A program made the translations under genes and the position numbers. This document shows, one piece after another, positions 34,986 through 44,371 of a DNA stretch of 52,611 bases. Source of the DNA: Methylophaga sp. UBA2689 (GTDB lineage: Bacteria; Pseudomonadota; Gammaproteobacteria; Nitrosococcales; Methylophagaceae); the NCBI GenBank assembly GCA_002354555.1, contig DELT01000065.1, positions 1 through 52,611 on the forward strand. The letters are read 5' to 3'. The notes beneath the pieces are model-generated. The model did not search any database and was not told where the DNA came from. It saw only the letters and a list, made by a program, of their open reading frames with translations. Each line of letters begins with the position of its first letter. Position 1 is the first letter of the stretch.

Positions 34986-35816
34986 ACGTAATTCCGTACG
35001 GCGGTTTTGGGCGCGACCCTCAGGTGTTTTGTTGCTTGCAATAGGTTTGTTATCACGATAAGAATGCGTTTCGATAATGCCTTCGTCGATTTCAGCCTGT
35101 TCTATCAGAAAGCTTTTCACCACTTGCGCCCGTTTATCAGACAGCTCGGTATTCAGTTCACGGCGACCAAAGCTGTCGGTGTGCGATTCAATAATGATTC
35201 GCGAGATACTTTCATCCACTTTAAGGTACTCAGCCAAACGTTTCATCCGTTGGGAGGCGCTATTGTCGAGGATGGCTTTTTCCGATTCAAAATAGACACT
35301 GAATTGCTGTAAATCGTTAAAGCTATCGGGATGCATTTTGTCTGAGCATTCCTGAAACTCACGCATGGCTGGCAGGAATTGCACATTAGTCAGAATTACA
35401 CTGACCGGTTGAATACTGCTTTGTGAGGCATACTTTAGTTGAACAAACTGACCTTGCTGCAAGGCCGCCAGGGCTTTTCTCGCTGCATTGCCTTCTACGA
35501 TAAACTCGCGTTGTCCATAAGTTACTGGCAGAGTCATTAACTTTTGGCTGACCTGGTCGAATTGCCACGGCGTGTTAATGATCATCAGCTCAGCAGTGTT
35601 CTGGGAAGCACGGTGATCTGCAGTGGATATTGAAAGTTGAAGCGGCTCACCATTTTCGCGGTGAAAAACGGTTTTACCAAAGTCAGTGATATCATGACTT
35701 ATCGTGCAGGAAAGCGGGGATGCTTCAGTTTGCCATGTTGCCTCGTGCACAGCCGATTGATAGACCGTGTCAGCGACAACGGGAGAGGCAAATAATAAAA
35801 ACAGTAAAAACTTCAT
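34974..35816 (-). CDS. motY: MotY-like OmpA-family flagellar stator-associated protein
   Basis: 280 aa with signal peptide (MKFLLFLLFASPVVAD). Residues about 17-150 match the MotY N-terminal beta domain; residues about 165-275 are an OmpA/MotB peptidoglycan-binding domain ([63 protein letters not shown]). MotY forms the T ring that anchors stators of polar flagella. No other flagellar gene is here. It starts on the last base of the apt stop codon, so it is coupled to apt. Confidence 0.8.
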   Translation of the reverse strand: MKFLLFLLFASPVVADTVYQSAVHEATWQTEASPLSCTISHDITDFGKTVFHRENGEPLQLSISTADHRASQNTAELMIINTPWQFDQVSQKLMTLPVTYGQREFIVEGNAARKALAALQQGQFVQLKYASQSSIQPVSVILTNVQFLPAMREFQECSDKMHPDSFNDLQQFSVYFESEKAILDNSASQRMKRLAEYLKVDESISRIIIESHTDSFGRRELNTELSDKRAQVVKSFLIEQAEIDEGIIETHSYRDNKPIASNKTPEGRAQNRRTELRLIR

Positions 35817-36331
35817 CAGTATTGGATTACGCTGTGTATGTTAACGTCAGTCAGTAAAGAACGGCCATTCAGTCCAGTGATTTCCATCAGGAATGCACAG
35901 CCAACTACATTACCACCCAGTAATTGGATTAATTCACAACTGGCCTTGGCGGTGCCACCGGTGGCCAGCACATCATCAACAATTAAAATATTGTCATTTT
36001 CAGCCAGCGCATCGGCATGAATTTCCAGGCTGGTTTCACCATATTCCAATTGGTATTCGACCTTATGGGTAGTGTGAGGAAGTTTGCCGGGTTTGCGCAG
36101 TGGAATGAAACCGACCTCCAGCATTGAGGCAGCGAGTGAGCCAAAAATAAAGCCCCGTGCTTCCATTCCGGCAACGGCAGTTATATTGGAATGTCGATAG
36201 GGTGCAATCAGCAATTCAACGGCCTGACGCAGCAAGACAGGGGATTGCATTAACGGTGTGATGTCTTTGAATAAAATGCCGGGTTCAGGAAAATCTGCGA
36301 TATCGCGGATCTTGGTTTTTATCTCGTCCAT
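35816..36331 (-). CDS. apt: Adenine phosphoribosyltransferase
   Basis: 171 aa, typical size. The PRPP-binding motif ILIVDDVLATGGTA is intact, with IRDIADFPEPGILFKDITPL at the N terminus and GMEARGFIFG in the middle. It salvages adenine to AMP in the cytoplasm. It is divergent from the lipoprotein gene at 36443 and coupled to motY downstream. Confidence 0.96.
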   Translation of the reverse strand: MDEIKTKIRDIADFPEPGILFKDITPLMQSPVLLRQAVELLIAPYRHSNITAVAGMEARGFIFGSLAASMLEVGFIPLRKPGKLPHTTHKVEYQLEYGETSLEIHADALAENDNILIVDDVLATGGTAKASCELIQLLGGNVVGCAFLMEITGLNGRSLLTDVNIHSVIQY

Positions 36332-36442
36332 CTGACGCCTAAATTATTTGAGAAGGGATAGTCACCACCAGTATTATAACGACACTAATTACAACAACTG
36401 TAATGCAATTTCCCAGAAATTTTTTCAGGAGTACAACATTTC

Positions 36443-37084
36443 GTGATTCACAGATGGCAGAGAGTGCTGGTTTTTGTTCTGTTCAGTTTATTGACCGGTT
36501 GTTTTGGCTTTGGTGGTGGAGATAAAGAAGCTGAAGATATGCAACCGCGTTTTTATATCGTTGATGTCGATCGAGGTAATGTTGCTGCGCAGTTTGCCCA
36601 GAACAGGGTTTTGCGTATTAAACCCATTCGTATAGCACCCCATTATCGCACCGAGAATATTGTGTTTCGTATTGGCGACAATGAATATCAACCACAGGCG
36701 GGGCATTTGTTACTCACTGATCCGCAAGTGATGTTTACTTCCCAATTACAACGCTGGTTATCCAAGAGTGGTTTATTCAGTGAGGTGATCACCGATGATT
36801 CTCAACCAGCCGATTTGGTACTGGAAGCGGCTGTCACCAAACTTTATGGTGATGAGCGCGCGGAGTATCCGCCGCAGGCTGTTTTAGAAATGCAGTTTTT
36901 TATAAGTCCGGGCGATGCTGACCGCAGCAAGATGCTGTTTCAAACCGGTTTTCGTGTAGATGCATCTATTGATCAAACTACCCCGCAAACCGTTGTAACT
37001 GGCTGGCAAAATGCGCTTGAAGAAATTCTCGCGACGTTGGAGCAGGATTTGAGCGATTATTTTGATAAAGCTGGTGCACCCTAG
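36443..37084 (+). CDS. ABC-type transport auxiliary lipoprotein (PqiC-like)
   Basis: 213 aa with a lipobox LLTGC (Cys near residue 20). The mature part resembles the ABC_trans_aux/PqiC family: PRFYIVDVDRG, VLRIKPIRIAPHYRTENIVF, LLLTDPQVMFTSQLQRWL, SGLFSEV, then LEAAVTKLYGDE and the ending GWQNALEEILATLEQDLSDY. Such lipoproteins support MCE/ABC lipid transport between membranes, but no MCE gene is adjacent. GTG start with AGGAG 11 nt upstream. Confidence 0.75.
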   Translation: MIHRWQRVLVFVLFSLLTGCFGFGGGDKEAEDMQPRFYIVDVDRGNVAAQFAQNRVLRIKPIRIAPHYRTENIVFRIGDNEYQPQAGHLLLTDPQVMFTSQLQRWLSKSGLFSEVITDDSQPADLVLEAAVTKLYGDERAEYPPQAVLEMQFFISPGDADRSKMLFQTGFRVDASIDQTTPQTVVTGWQNALEEILATLEQDLSDYFDKAGAP

Positions 37085-37234
37085 CAGTATCTTATAAACG
37101 TGCAGGAAATCGCTCAGAGTGGTAGGATTACTCCTTTGTGATGGTTAGCATCTGTTCGGGTTTTGACAGCAGAAATTTTTGTCAGAAACTTCAACAAGCT
37201 AGGCTTGCTTTTGTTCATTTTGGAAGAATATTAA

Positions 37235-39814
37235 ATGTCTGAGATTGCTCTGGAACTGGACTCGATCAGTATCGAAGATGAAATGAAACAGTCCTACCTC
37301 GATTACGCAATGAGCGTTATCGTAGGACGCGCCTTACCGGATGTCCGGGACGGCCTGAAACCTGTTCACCGTCGTGTTTTATATGCCATGCGTGAATTAG
37401 GAAACAGCTGGAACAGCCCATACAAAAAATCTGCTCGTATCGTCGGTGACGTTATCGGTAAATATCATCCGCATGGTGATACTGCTGTTTACGACACGAT
37501 GGTTCGTATGGCTCAGCCGTTCTCGATGCGTTATATGCTGGTAGATGGTCAGGGTAACTTTGGTTCAGTCGATGGTGATCCACCTGCAGCGATGCGTTAT
37601 ACCGAAGTGCGTATGGCGAAAATCGCCCACGAAATGCTGGCCGATCTCGACAAGGAAACGGTTGATTTCATCCCTAACTATGATGAATCCGAATCCGAGC
37701 CAGCTGTTTTACCCACTAAATTCCCAGCGTTATTGGTCAATGGTTCTTCCGGTATTGCCGTTGGTATGGCGACCAATATTCCGCCACATAATCTGACTGA
37801 AATTCTGAATGCCTGTATTGCGATTATTGATGATCCGAGTGTTACTACCCGTGATCTGATGGAATTTGTTCCAGGCCCGGACTTTCCAACAGCCGGTATT
37901 ATCAATGGTGCCAATGGTATTGCTGAAGCCTATGAAACCGGCCGTGGCCGTGTTTACATGCGTGCTCGCGCCGAAATCGAAACCAATGAAGCCACTGGTC
38001 AGCAAAGTATTATTGTTCACGAGCTGCCATATCAGGTGAACAAAGCACGTTTGCTGGAAAAAATCGCCGAACTGGTTAAAGAGAAAAAAATCGAAGGTAT
38101 TTCTGCACTGCGTGATGAATCTGACAAAGATGGCATGCGGATGGTAGTGGTCATCAAACGTGGTGATGTGCCGGAAGTTATTCTGAACAATCTTTATCAG
38201 CAAACCCAGTTACAAACGGTGTTTGGTATCAATATGGTGGCGATCGTTGATGGTCAGCCACGCACCTTGGGCCTGAAACCGATACTAGAAGCCTTTATTC
38301 GTCATCGTCGTGAAGTGGTGACTCGTCGTTCGATTTATGAACTGCGTAAAGCCCGTGATCGTGCCCATATTTTGGAAGGTCTTGCCACAGCTCTGGCCAA
38401 TATCGATGAAGTTATAGAGCTGATTAAAGCTTCACCAAGCCCGTCTGAAGCCAGAGAAGCCTTGCTATCTCAAGGTTGGCGCAGCGAAATGATTCTGGAA
38501 ATGCTTGGCGCTGCTGGTGCCCAGGCTTCACGTCCGGAAGATTTAGCCGCTGAATTTGGTTTGGTGGAAGGTCAGTATTACTTATCACCTGTTCAGGCCC
38601 AAGCTATCCTGGATATGCGTCTGCATAGACTGACTGGTCTGGAACAGGACAAAATCCTGCAGGAATACCGCGAAGTTCTCGATGCAATCCGCGACTTGTT
38701 GGCTATCCTGAGCGACCCTGACAATCTGATGGCTGTTATCCGTGGTGAGTTGGTTGCGATTAATGATGAATACGGCGATAACCGTCGTACCGAAATTCTG
38801 GATACACATCTGGATCTGACATTGGAAGATCTGATTACCGAAGAAGAAATGGTGGTCACCTTATCGCATGCCGGTTACGCCAAAACACAGCAATTGGATA
38901 CCTATCAGGCACAACGCCGTGGCGGTAAAGGTAAAGCAGCCACTTCAATGAAAGATGAAGATTTCATTGAACATCTATTTATTGCCAATACACATGACAC
39001 GTTATTGTGTTTCTCCAGTACCGGTAAGGTTTACTGGAAAAAAGTTTATGAATTACCACAAGGTGGCCGTACCGCTCGTGGTAAACCAATTGTGAACTTG
39101 CTGCCATTGGAAGAAAACGAACGCATCAATGCCGTCTTGCCTATCCGTGAGTTTGAAGCCGATAAATTTATCTTTATGGCAACGGCCAGCGGCACGGTTA
39201 AGAAAACGCCATTAGTCGATTATTCTCGTCCACGTGCCAACGGTATTATTGCGGTCGATCTGAAAGACGATGACAAACTGGTTGGTGTGGCATTAACGGA
39301 TGGTGAGTCTGATGTCATGCTGTTTAGCAGCAACGGTAAAGTTATCCGTTTCCCTGAAACCGATGTTCGTTCAATGGGCCGTGTTTCTCGTGGTGTTCGT
39401 GGTATGCGTCTGGCTGATGGGGAGCAGATTATTTCGTTGATTATTGCGCAGCTGGAAGGTGCCATTCTGACAGCAACTGAGTTCGGTTACGGTAAACGCA
39501 CCAACCTGGAAGAATATCGTGTCCAGGGTCGTGGTGGTCAGGGTATTATTTCAATCCAGACTTCTGCTCGTAATGGTCAGGTTGTAGGTGCCGTACAAGT
39601 CTGTGACGAAGATCAGATCATGTTGATTACCAATGGCGGTACGTTGGTTCGTACACCTGTTAAACATGTTTCTCTGGTAGGACGTAATACGCAGGGCGTA
39701 CGTCTGATTAATCTCAGTAATGAAGAAAAACTGGTGGGTCTGGAACGCGTTATTGAAGACGAAGATCAAGATATTGAAGATCTGCCACACACTGATGATT
39801 TAACGGAAGAATAA
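37235..39814 (+). CDS. gyrA: DNA gyrase subunit A
   Basis: 859 aa. It cuts and rejoins DNA for negative supercoiling with GyrB. The catalytic Tyr122 is in AMRYTEVRM. In the quinolone-binding region the sequence is HGDTAVYD, with Thr83 and Asp87 (same numbering as E. coli, which has Ser83); Thr there is common in wild types. The GyrA box QRRGGKG begins the C-terminal DNA-wrapping domain. The acidic tail is present. TTGGAAGA before the ATG serves as ribosome site; a TTGACA box at 37163 may belong to its promoter. Confidence 0.98.
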   Translation: MSEIALELDSISIEDEMKQSYLDYAMSVIVGRALPDVRDGLKPVHRRVLYAMRELGNSWNSPYKKSARIVGDVIGKYHPHGDTAVYDTMVRMAQPFSMRYMLVDGQGNFGSVDGDPPAAMRYTEVRMAKIAHEMLADLDKETVDFIPNYDESESEPAVLPTKFPALLVNGSSGIAVGMATNIPPHNLTEILNACIAIIDDPSVTTRDLMEFVPGPDFPTAGIINGANGIAEAYETGRGRVYMRARAEIETNEATGQQSIIVHELPYQVNKARLLEKIAELVKEKKIEGISALRDESDKDGMRMVVVIKRGDVPEVILNNLYQQTQLQTVFGINMVAIVDGQPRTLGLKPILEAFIRHRREVVTRRSIYELRKARDRAHILEGLATALANIDEVIELIKASPSPSEAREALLSQGWRSEMILEMLGAAGAQASRPEDLAAEFGLVEGQYYLSPVQAQAILDMRLHRLTGLEQDKILQEYREVLDAIRDLLAILSDPDNLMAVIRGELVAINDEYGDNRRTEILDTHLDLTLEDLITEEEMVVTLSHAGYAKTQQLDTYQAQRRGGKGKAATSMKDEDFIEHLFIANTHDTLLCFSSTGKVYWKKVYELPQGGRTARGKPIVNLLPLEENERINAVLPIREFEADKFIFMATASGTVKKTPLVDYSRPRANGIIAVDLKDDDKLVGVALTDGESDVMLFSSNGKVIRFPETDVRSMGRVSRGVRGMRLADGEQIISLIIAQLEGAILTATEFGYGKRTNLEEYRVQGRGGQGIISIQTSARNGQVVGAVQVCDEDQIMLITNGGTLVRTPVKHVSLVGRNTQGVRLINLSNEEKLVGLERVIEDEDQDIEDLPHTDDLTEE

Positions 39815-39819
39815 GCACT

Positions 39820-40899
39820 TTGATAGCCTATAACTTTAGTGCCGGCCCAGCGATGTTGCCGGACGATGTAATGCTGACTGCTCAGCAGGAAATGCTGGAC
39901 TGGCATGGCACCGGTATGTCGGTGATGGAAATGAGTCACCGAGGCCCGGAATATACCTCGATTGCTGAACAGGCCGAAGCCGACTTACGTGAATTGATGG
40001 GCATTTCTGATGATTATGCCGTGCTGTTTTTACAGGGCGGTGCTTCCAGCCAGTTTTCAATGATCCCGATGAATCTGCTGAACGGCAAAACACATGCGGA
40101 TTACTTTAATACTGGCGCGTGGTCGGAAAAAGCCATTACCGAAGCCGGTCGTTACACAAAAGTAAATGTGGTGGCTGATGCCAAGCCTTCGCATTACCGG
40201 ACCATACCGGATAAGGCTGAATGGCAGTTATCTGATAATGCGGCCTATGTGCATTACACGCCTAATGAGACTATTCACGGAATCGAATTTGCTGACATTC
40301 CTGAAGTAGGGGATACCCCATTAATTGCGGATATGTCGTCAACCATTCTGTCGCGTCCGGTTGATGTAAGTCGTTTTGGGCTGATTTACGCCGGTGCTCA
40401 AAAAAATATTGGCCCCGCAGGACTGTGTATTGTTATTGTGCGTAAAGATTTGATTGGTAAAACCTTGCCGGGAACACCTGTGATGTTTGACTACAAAATT
40501 CATGCGGACAATGGCTCAATGTATAACACCCCGGCTACTTACAGCTGGTACCTCGCCGGTTTAGTGTTTCAGTGGCTGAAAAAGAACGGTGGTTTAGAGG
40601 GCATGGCCGAAATCAATCAGCGTAAAGCAGCTAAACTTTATGCCGCGATTGATGGCAGTGATTTTTATGCCAATCCGGTTGATATACGCTATCGCTCATG
40701 GATGAATATTCCGTTTACACTGGCAAACAGCGATCTGGATAAACAGTTTGTCGCGGATGCAGCCAAAGAAGGTTTGTTAACACTCAAGGGGCATCGTGAT
40801 TTAGGCGGAATGCGTGCCAGCATCTACAATGCCATGCCTGAATCCGGGGTTGATAAACTAATCGAGTTTATGTCTGAATTTGAGCGCAGGTTTGGTTAA
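39820..40899 (+). CDS. serC: Phosphoserine aminotransferase
   Basis: 359 aa PLP enzyme converting phosphohydroxypyruvate to phosphoserine, and also used in pyridoxal synthesis. Seen: YNFSAGPAMLPDDV, LFLQGGASSQFSMIPMNLL, ADMSSTILSRPVDVSRFGLI and AGAQKNIGPAG with the PLP lysine, and GLLTLKGHRDLGGMRASIYN. It uses TTG as start (TTGATAGCC), 5 nt behind the gyrA stop; no alternative ATG fits the conserved N terminus. Confidence 0.96.
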   Translation: MIAYNFSAGPAMLPDDVMLTAQQEMLDWHGTGMSVMEMSHRGPEYTSIAEQAEADLRELMGISDDYAVLFLQGGASSQFSMIPMNLLNGKTHADYFNTGAWSEKAITEAGRYTKVNVVADAKPSHYRTIPDKAEWQLSDNAAYVHYTPNETIHGIEFADIPEVGDTPLIADMSSTILSRPVDVSRFGLIYAGAQKNIGPAGLCIVIVRKDLIGKTLPGTPVMFDYKIHADNGSMYNTPATYSWYLAGLVFQWLKKNGGLEGMAEINQRKAAKLYAAIDGSDFYANPVDIRYRSWMNIPFTLANSDLDKQFVADAAKEGLLTLKGHRDLGGMRASIYNAMPESGVDKLIEFMSEFERRFG

Positions 40900-40901
40900 A
40901 C

Positions 40902-41990
40902 ATGTCCGAGAAAAAAGCTCTTCAAACCGTTCGTGAACAGATTGATAAAGTCGATAAGCAACTTCAGGACTTATTAAACGAACGCACAGCATTAGCGCAT
41001 CAGGTTGCAGAAATAAAACAGCAATCCGGCGAACAGGCAGATTTTTATCGCCCTGAACGTGAAGCAATGATTTTACGTCAGGTAATGGAACGTAATGTAG
41101 GGCCGCTATCTGACAAAGAGATGGCCAGATTATTCCGTGAAATCATGTCTGCTTGCCTGGCCGCAGAAAAACCGTTAGGAATTGCTTACCTTGGACCTGA
41201 AGGTTCGTTTACTCAAGCAGCTGCTTTAAAACATTTTGGCGGTTCTGCCGAGCTACATCCGGTGAGTACCATTGCGAACGTGTTTAGTGCCGTTGAAACA
41301 GAATATGCCTGTTACGGGGTAGTGCCGGTTGAAAATTCTACTGAAGGTATGGTCAATCATACTTTGGACAGATTTGTCAGTTCACCCTTAAAAATCAATG
41401 GTGAAGTTACGCTTCCGATACATCACTATCTTTTGAGCAATGCAGCGCAGCTATCTGATATTAAAAAGGTTTATGCTCACCCGCAGGCGCTGGCACAATG
41501 TCGTCAGTGGTTAGGTGATCAACTGGCTCAGGCTGAACTGATTCCTCTGGACAGCAACTCCGAAGCAGCAAAACGTGTTGCTGAAATGAATCACGATAGT
41601 GCAGCTATTGCGGCCAGCACGGCAGCAGAAATTTATGGATTGAAAGTCCTGGCCAGCAATATTGAAGATGAAGCGGGTAACACGACGCGCTTTCTGGTAA
41701 TAGGCCGTCAGCATGTCGGTCCGTCTGGTGTGGATAAAACCGCTTTGTTGGTCTCCACAAAAAATAAACCAGGTGCATTACAAAACTTACTGAAACCTTT
41801 AGCTGACAAAGGCATTAGTATGAGTCGAATTGAATCCCGACCTTCACGTAAGGGTATCTGGGAATACGTCTTTTTTATTGATATTGACGGCCATTGTGAG
41901 GATCCGACGGTTGCCAGTGCATTACAGGAACTGGAGTCGGAATCTTCTGTTTTCCGCGTTTTAGGTTCTTATCCAAAGGCAGTGTTGTAA
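40902..41990 (+). CDS. pheA: Chorismate mutase / prephenate dehydratase
   Basis: 362 aa fusion: chorismate mutase (about 1-90, VREQIDKVDKQLQDLLNERT), prephenate dehydratase (about 93-272, IAYLGPEGSFTQAAALKHF, VPVENSTEGMVNHTLDRF, NTTRFLVIG) and a C-terminal ACT domain (about 283-360) with MSRIESRPSRKG for phenylalanine feedback. It lies 2 nt after serC and directly abuts ispH, all in one operon. Confidence 0.96.
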   Translation: MSEKKALQTVREQIDKVDKQLQDLLNERTALAHQVAEIKQQSGEQADFYRPEREAMILRQVMERNVGPLSDKEMARLFREIMSACLAAEKPLGIAYLGPEGSFTQAAALKHFGGSAELHPVSTIANVFSAVETEYACYGVVPVENSTEGMVNHTLDRFVSSPLKINGEVTLPIHHYLLSNAAQLSDIKKVYAHPQALAQCRQWLGDQLAQAELIPLDSNSEAAKRVAEMNHDSAAIAASTAAEIYGLKVLASNIEDEAGNTTRFLVIGRQHVGPSGVDKTALLVSTKNKPGALQNLLKPLADKGISMSRIESRPSRKGIWEYVFFIDIDGHCEDPTVASALQELESESSVFRVLGSYPKAVL

Positions 41991-42953
41991 ATGACCAAAC
42001 TGGTATTAGCCAATCCACGAGGTTTCTGTGCCGGAGTCGATCGGGCCATTGAGATTGTAGAGCGTGCTCTGGAGTTATTCGGAGCACCGATCTATGTTCG
42101 CCATGAAGTTGTGCATAATCGCACCGTGGTCGAAGACTTACGCAACAAAGGTGCAATTTTCATTGAAGAATTAGCCGATGTACCAGATAACAGTACATTG
42201 ATCTTCAGTGCCCATGGTGTTTCCAAAGCTGTGCAGGAAGAGGGTAAACAACGTGGGCTGAAAGTTTTTGATGCGACATGTCCACTAGTGACCAAAGTCC
42301 ATCTTGAAGTCGCCAAACATGAAAAAGTGGCCCGTGAATGTATTCTGATTGGACATGCCGGTCATCCGGAAGTCGAGGGTACAATGGGTCAATATACTGC
42401 TGATCCAACAGCGATGTATCTGGTTGAATCACCGGAAGATGTTGCTAAATTAACAGTTAATGATCCCAATAACCTGTCATTTGTTACCCAGACCACTCTG
42501 TCGGTGGATGATACAAAACTGGTAATTGATGCTTTACGAGAACGCTTTCCGAACATCATTGGCCCTGGTAAAGATGATATCTGTTATGCGACACAGAATC
42601 GTCAGGATGCCGTAAAACGTCTGGCCGAAAATTGTGATCTGGTGCTGGTAGTGGGGTCTGTAAATAGTTCAAACTCCAATCGACTCAAAGAGTTGGCTAC
42701 CAAACTTGGCACAGAATCTTATCTGATTGATGATGCCAATGAAATTGATATAAGTTGGTTAAAAGGTAAAAAACAAATCGGTTTAACTGCCGGGGCTTCA
42801 GCACCGGAATCTTTGGTTCAGGCAGTGGTGGATAAATTAAAAATGTTGGGTGTTGACGCGATTACCGAAGATAAAGGTCAAATCGAAAATATTGCTTTTT
42901 CTTTACCCAAAGCACTTAAAGTAGATATTTCCAGCCTCAGAAAATCAACTTAA
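41991..42953 (+). CDS. ispH: 4-hydroxy-3-methylbut-2-enyl diphosphate reductase
   Basis: 320 aa Fe-S enzyme of the last step of the MEP isoprenoid pathway. Conserved: [20 protein letters not shown] (Cys13), [55 protein letters not shown] and [11 protein letters not shown]. The three cluster-binding cysteines are present. Its ATG follows the pheA stop with no gap. Confidence 0.97.
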   Translation: MTKLVLANPRGFCAGVDRAIEIVERALELFGAPIYVRHEVVHNRTVVEDLRNKGAIFIEELADVPDNSTLIFSAHGVSKAVQEEGKQRGLKVFDATCPLVTKVHLEVAKHEKVARECILIGHAGHPEVEGTMGQYTADPTAMYLVESPEDVAKLTVNDPNNLSFVTQTTLSVDDTKLVIDALRERFPNIIGPGKDDICYATQNRQDAVKRLAENCDLVLVVGSVNSSNSNRLKELATKLGTESYLIDDANEIDISWLKGKKQIGLTAGASAPESLVQAVVDKLKMLGVDAITEDKGQIENIAFSLPKALKVDISSLRKST

Positions 42954-42961
42954 GGACAGCC

Positions 42962-44371
42962 ATGCCCTTTCTGCCGGTATTCCTGTGGACCGACATTCTG
43001 ATTTTTCTTCTGCTCGCTGTTATTACTGCCGGCATATTCTATCTTCGTAGCAAACCACATTTACGTTCCCCCTGGGTAACGGTAATGCAACGTAAGCGTG
43101 GTGTTATCTCGATAATTATCCTGCTCAGTTACGTTATGATTGGCTTCCTGGACTCATTACACTTTCGAGTCGCGCTTGATTCTGAAACAGCCGAACAGCA
43201 ACATTATTCATCTGAAGTGCTCAGTGTGCTCGACTGGATGGTTACTCCTATTCGAACTCAGGTTGAAAAAACCTATTCCGCACCCTTTGCTACACACCTT
43301 TTTGTCAAAGAAATGCAGATTATTCAGGGAGGACAGCTGGAGTACAGCTACCCAAAACTGAAATATTCTGCACAGCATCTGCAGTCTGAAACGGAGAAGT
43401 GGACAGACATCACTTCAAGTGTGGCAGGCAGTACAACCGCTGCAGTTGTGTTAACGCTGCTGATTATGGCCTGTTACATTTTTTATCGGAAAACACGTTA
43501 CCAGCAGAATATTTTTGCAGAGCTGAAACGAATAATACGCGGCGATTCCGATTATCCGATACGTACCTTTTATCTGATGATTTTTTTGCTTAGCTGGCTG
43601 AGTATTACGTTAATTGTTTTAAGCCACAATTATCATGTATTTGGAACGGATAAAGTCGGTCAGAGCGTGCTTTATCAGGCATTGAAAAGTATCAGAACCG
43701 GCCTGGCCATTGGTACTTTGACGACCTTGATAATGCTGCCGCTGGCGATTTTTCTCGGTATCAGCGCTGGCTATTTTAAAGGCTGGATTGATGATGTTAT
43801 CCAGTATATTTACACCACACTGAATTCCATTCCTGGTGTGTTATTGATTGCTGCAGCCGTTTTGATGTTGCAGGTTTATATCAATAATCATCCTGAAAAT
43901 TTTGCTACCGTGGCCGAACGGGCCGATCTGAGGCTATTGTTTCTCTGTCTGATTCTTGGCGTCACCAGCTGGACCGGTTTATGTCGAATCCTGCGTGGTG
44001 AGACTTTGAAATTGCGTGAAGCTGAATATGTATTGGCTGCCCGGTCGTTGGGTGTCAGTGGTTTCAATATTCTGCATCGGCATATTCTGCCAAACCTTAT
44101 GCATATTGTGCTGATTACCGTGGTGCTGGATTTCAGTGGCCTGGTACTGGCTGAAGCGGTACTGTCATATGTCGGTGTAGGTGTTGATCCTTCCATGATT
44201 AGCTGGGGCAATATGATTAACAGTGCCAGACTGGAAATGGCCAGAGAACCTGTGGTCTGGTGGTCGTTAACTGCCGCCTTTATATCGATGTTTATACTGG
44301 TACTGGCAGCCAATCTGTTTGCTGATGTGGTACGCGATGCCTTTGACCCACGAATGCAGAAAGCACGATGA
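42962..44371 (+). CDS. Peptide-type ABC transporter permease (OppC/YejE-like)
   Basis: 469 aa, longer than usual because of an N-terminal extension. There is one helix at about 10-28, another at about 45-62, a periplasmic-looking segment (about 65-150), further helices, and the binding-protein-dependent permease core (about 230-465). The coupling-loop region is AEYVLAARSLGVSGFNILHRHILPNL. The ATPase gene overlaps its end by 4 nt. A second permease and a substrate-binding protein are not in the window. Confidence 0.85.
   Translation: MPFLPVFLWTDILIFLLLAVITAGIFYLRSKPHLRSPWVTVMQRKRGVISIIILLSYVMIGFLDSLHFRVALDSETAEQQHYSSEVLSVLDWMVTPIRTQVEKTYSAPFATHLFVKEMQIIQGGQLEYSYPKLKYSAQHLQSETEKWTDITSSVAGSTTAAVVLTLLIMACYIFYRKTRYQQNIFAELKRIIRGDSDYPIRTFYLMIFLLSWLSITLIVLSHNYHVFGTDKVGQSVLYQALKSIRTGLAIGTLTTLIMLPLAIFLGISAGYFKGWIDDVIQYIYTTLNSIPGVLLIAAAVLMLQVYINNHPENFATVAERADLRLLFLCLILGVTSWTGLCRILRGETLKLREAEYVLAARSLGVSGFNILHRHILPNLMHIVLITVVLDFSGLVLAEAVLSYVGVGVDPSMISWGNMINSARLEMAREPVVWWSLTAAFISMFILVLAANLFADVVRDAFDPRMQKAR

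Noticed and set aside
37235-39814. Thr83 in GyrA as a quinolone-resistance mutation
   Set aside because: Thr at this position is common in wild-type GyrA of many bacteria, and Asp87 is intact, so it is not evidence of acquired resistance.
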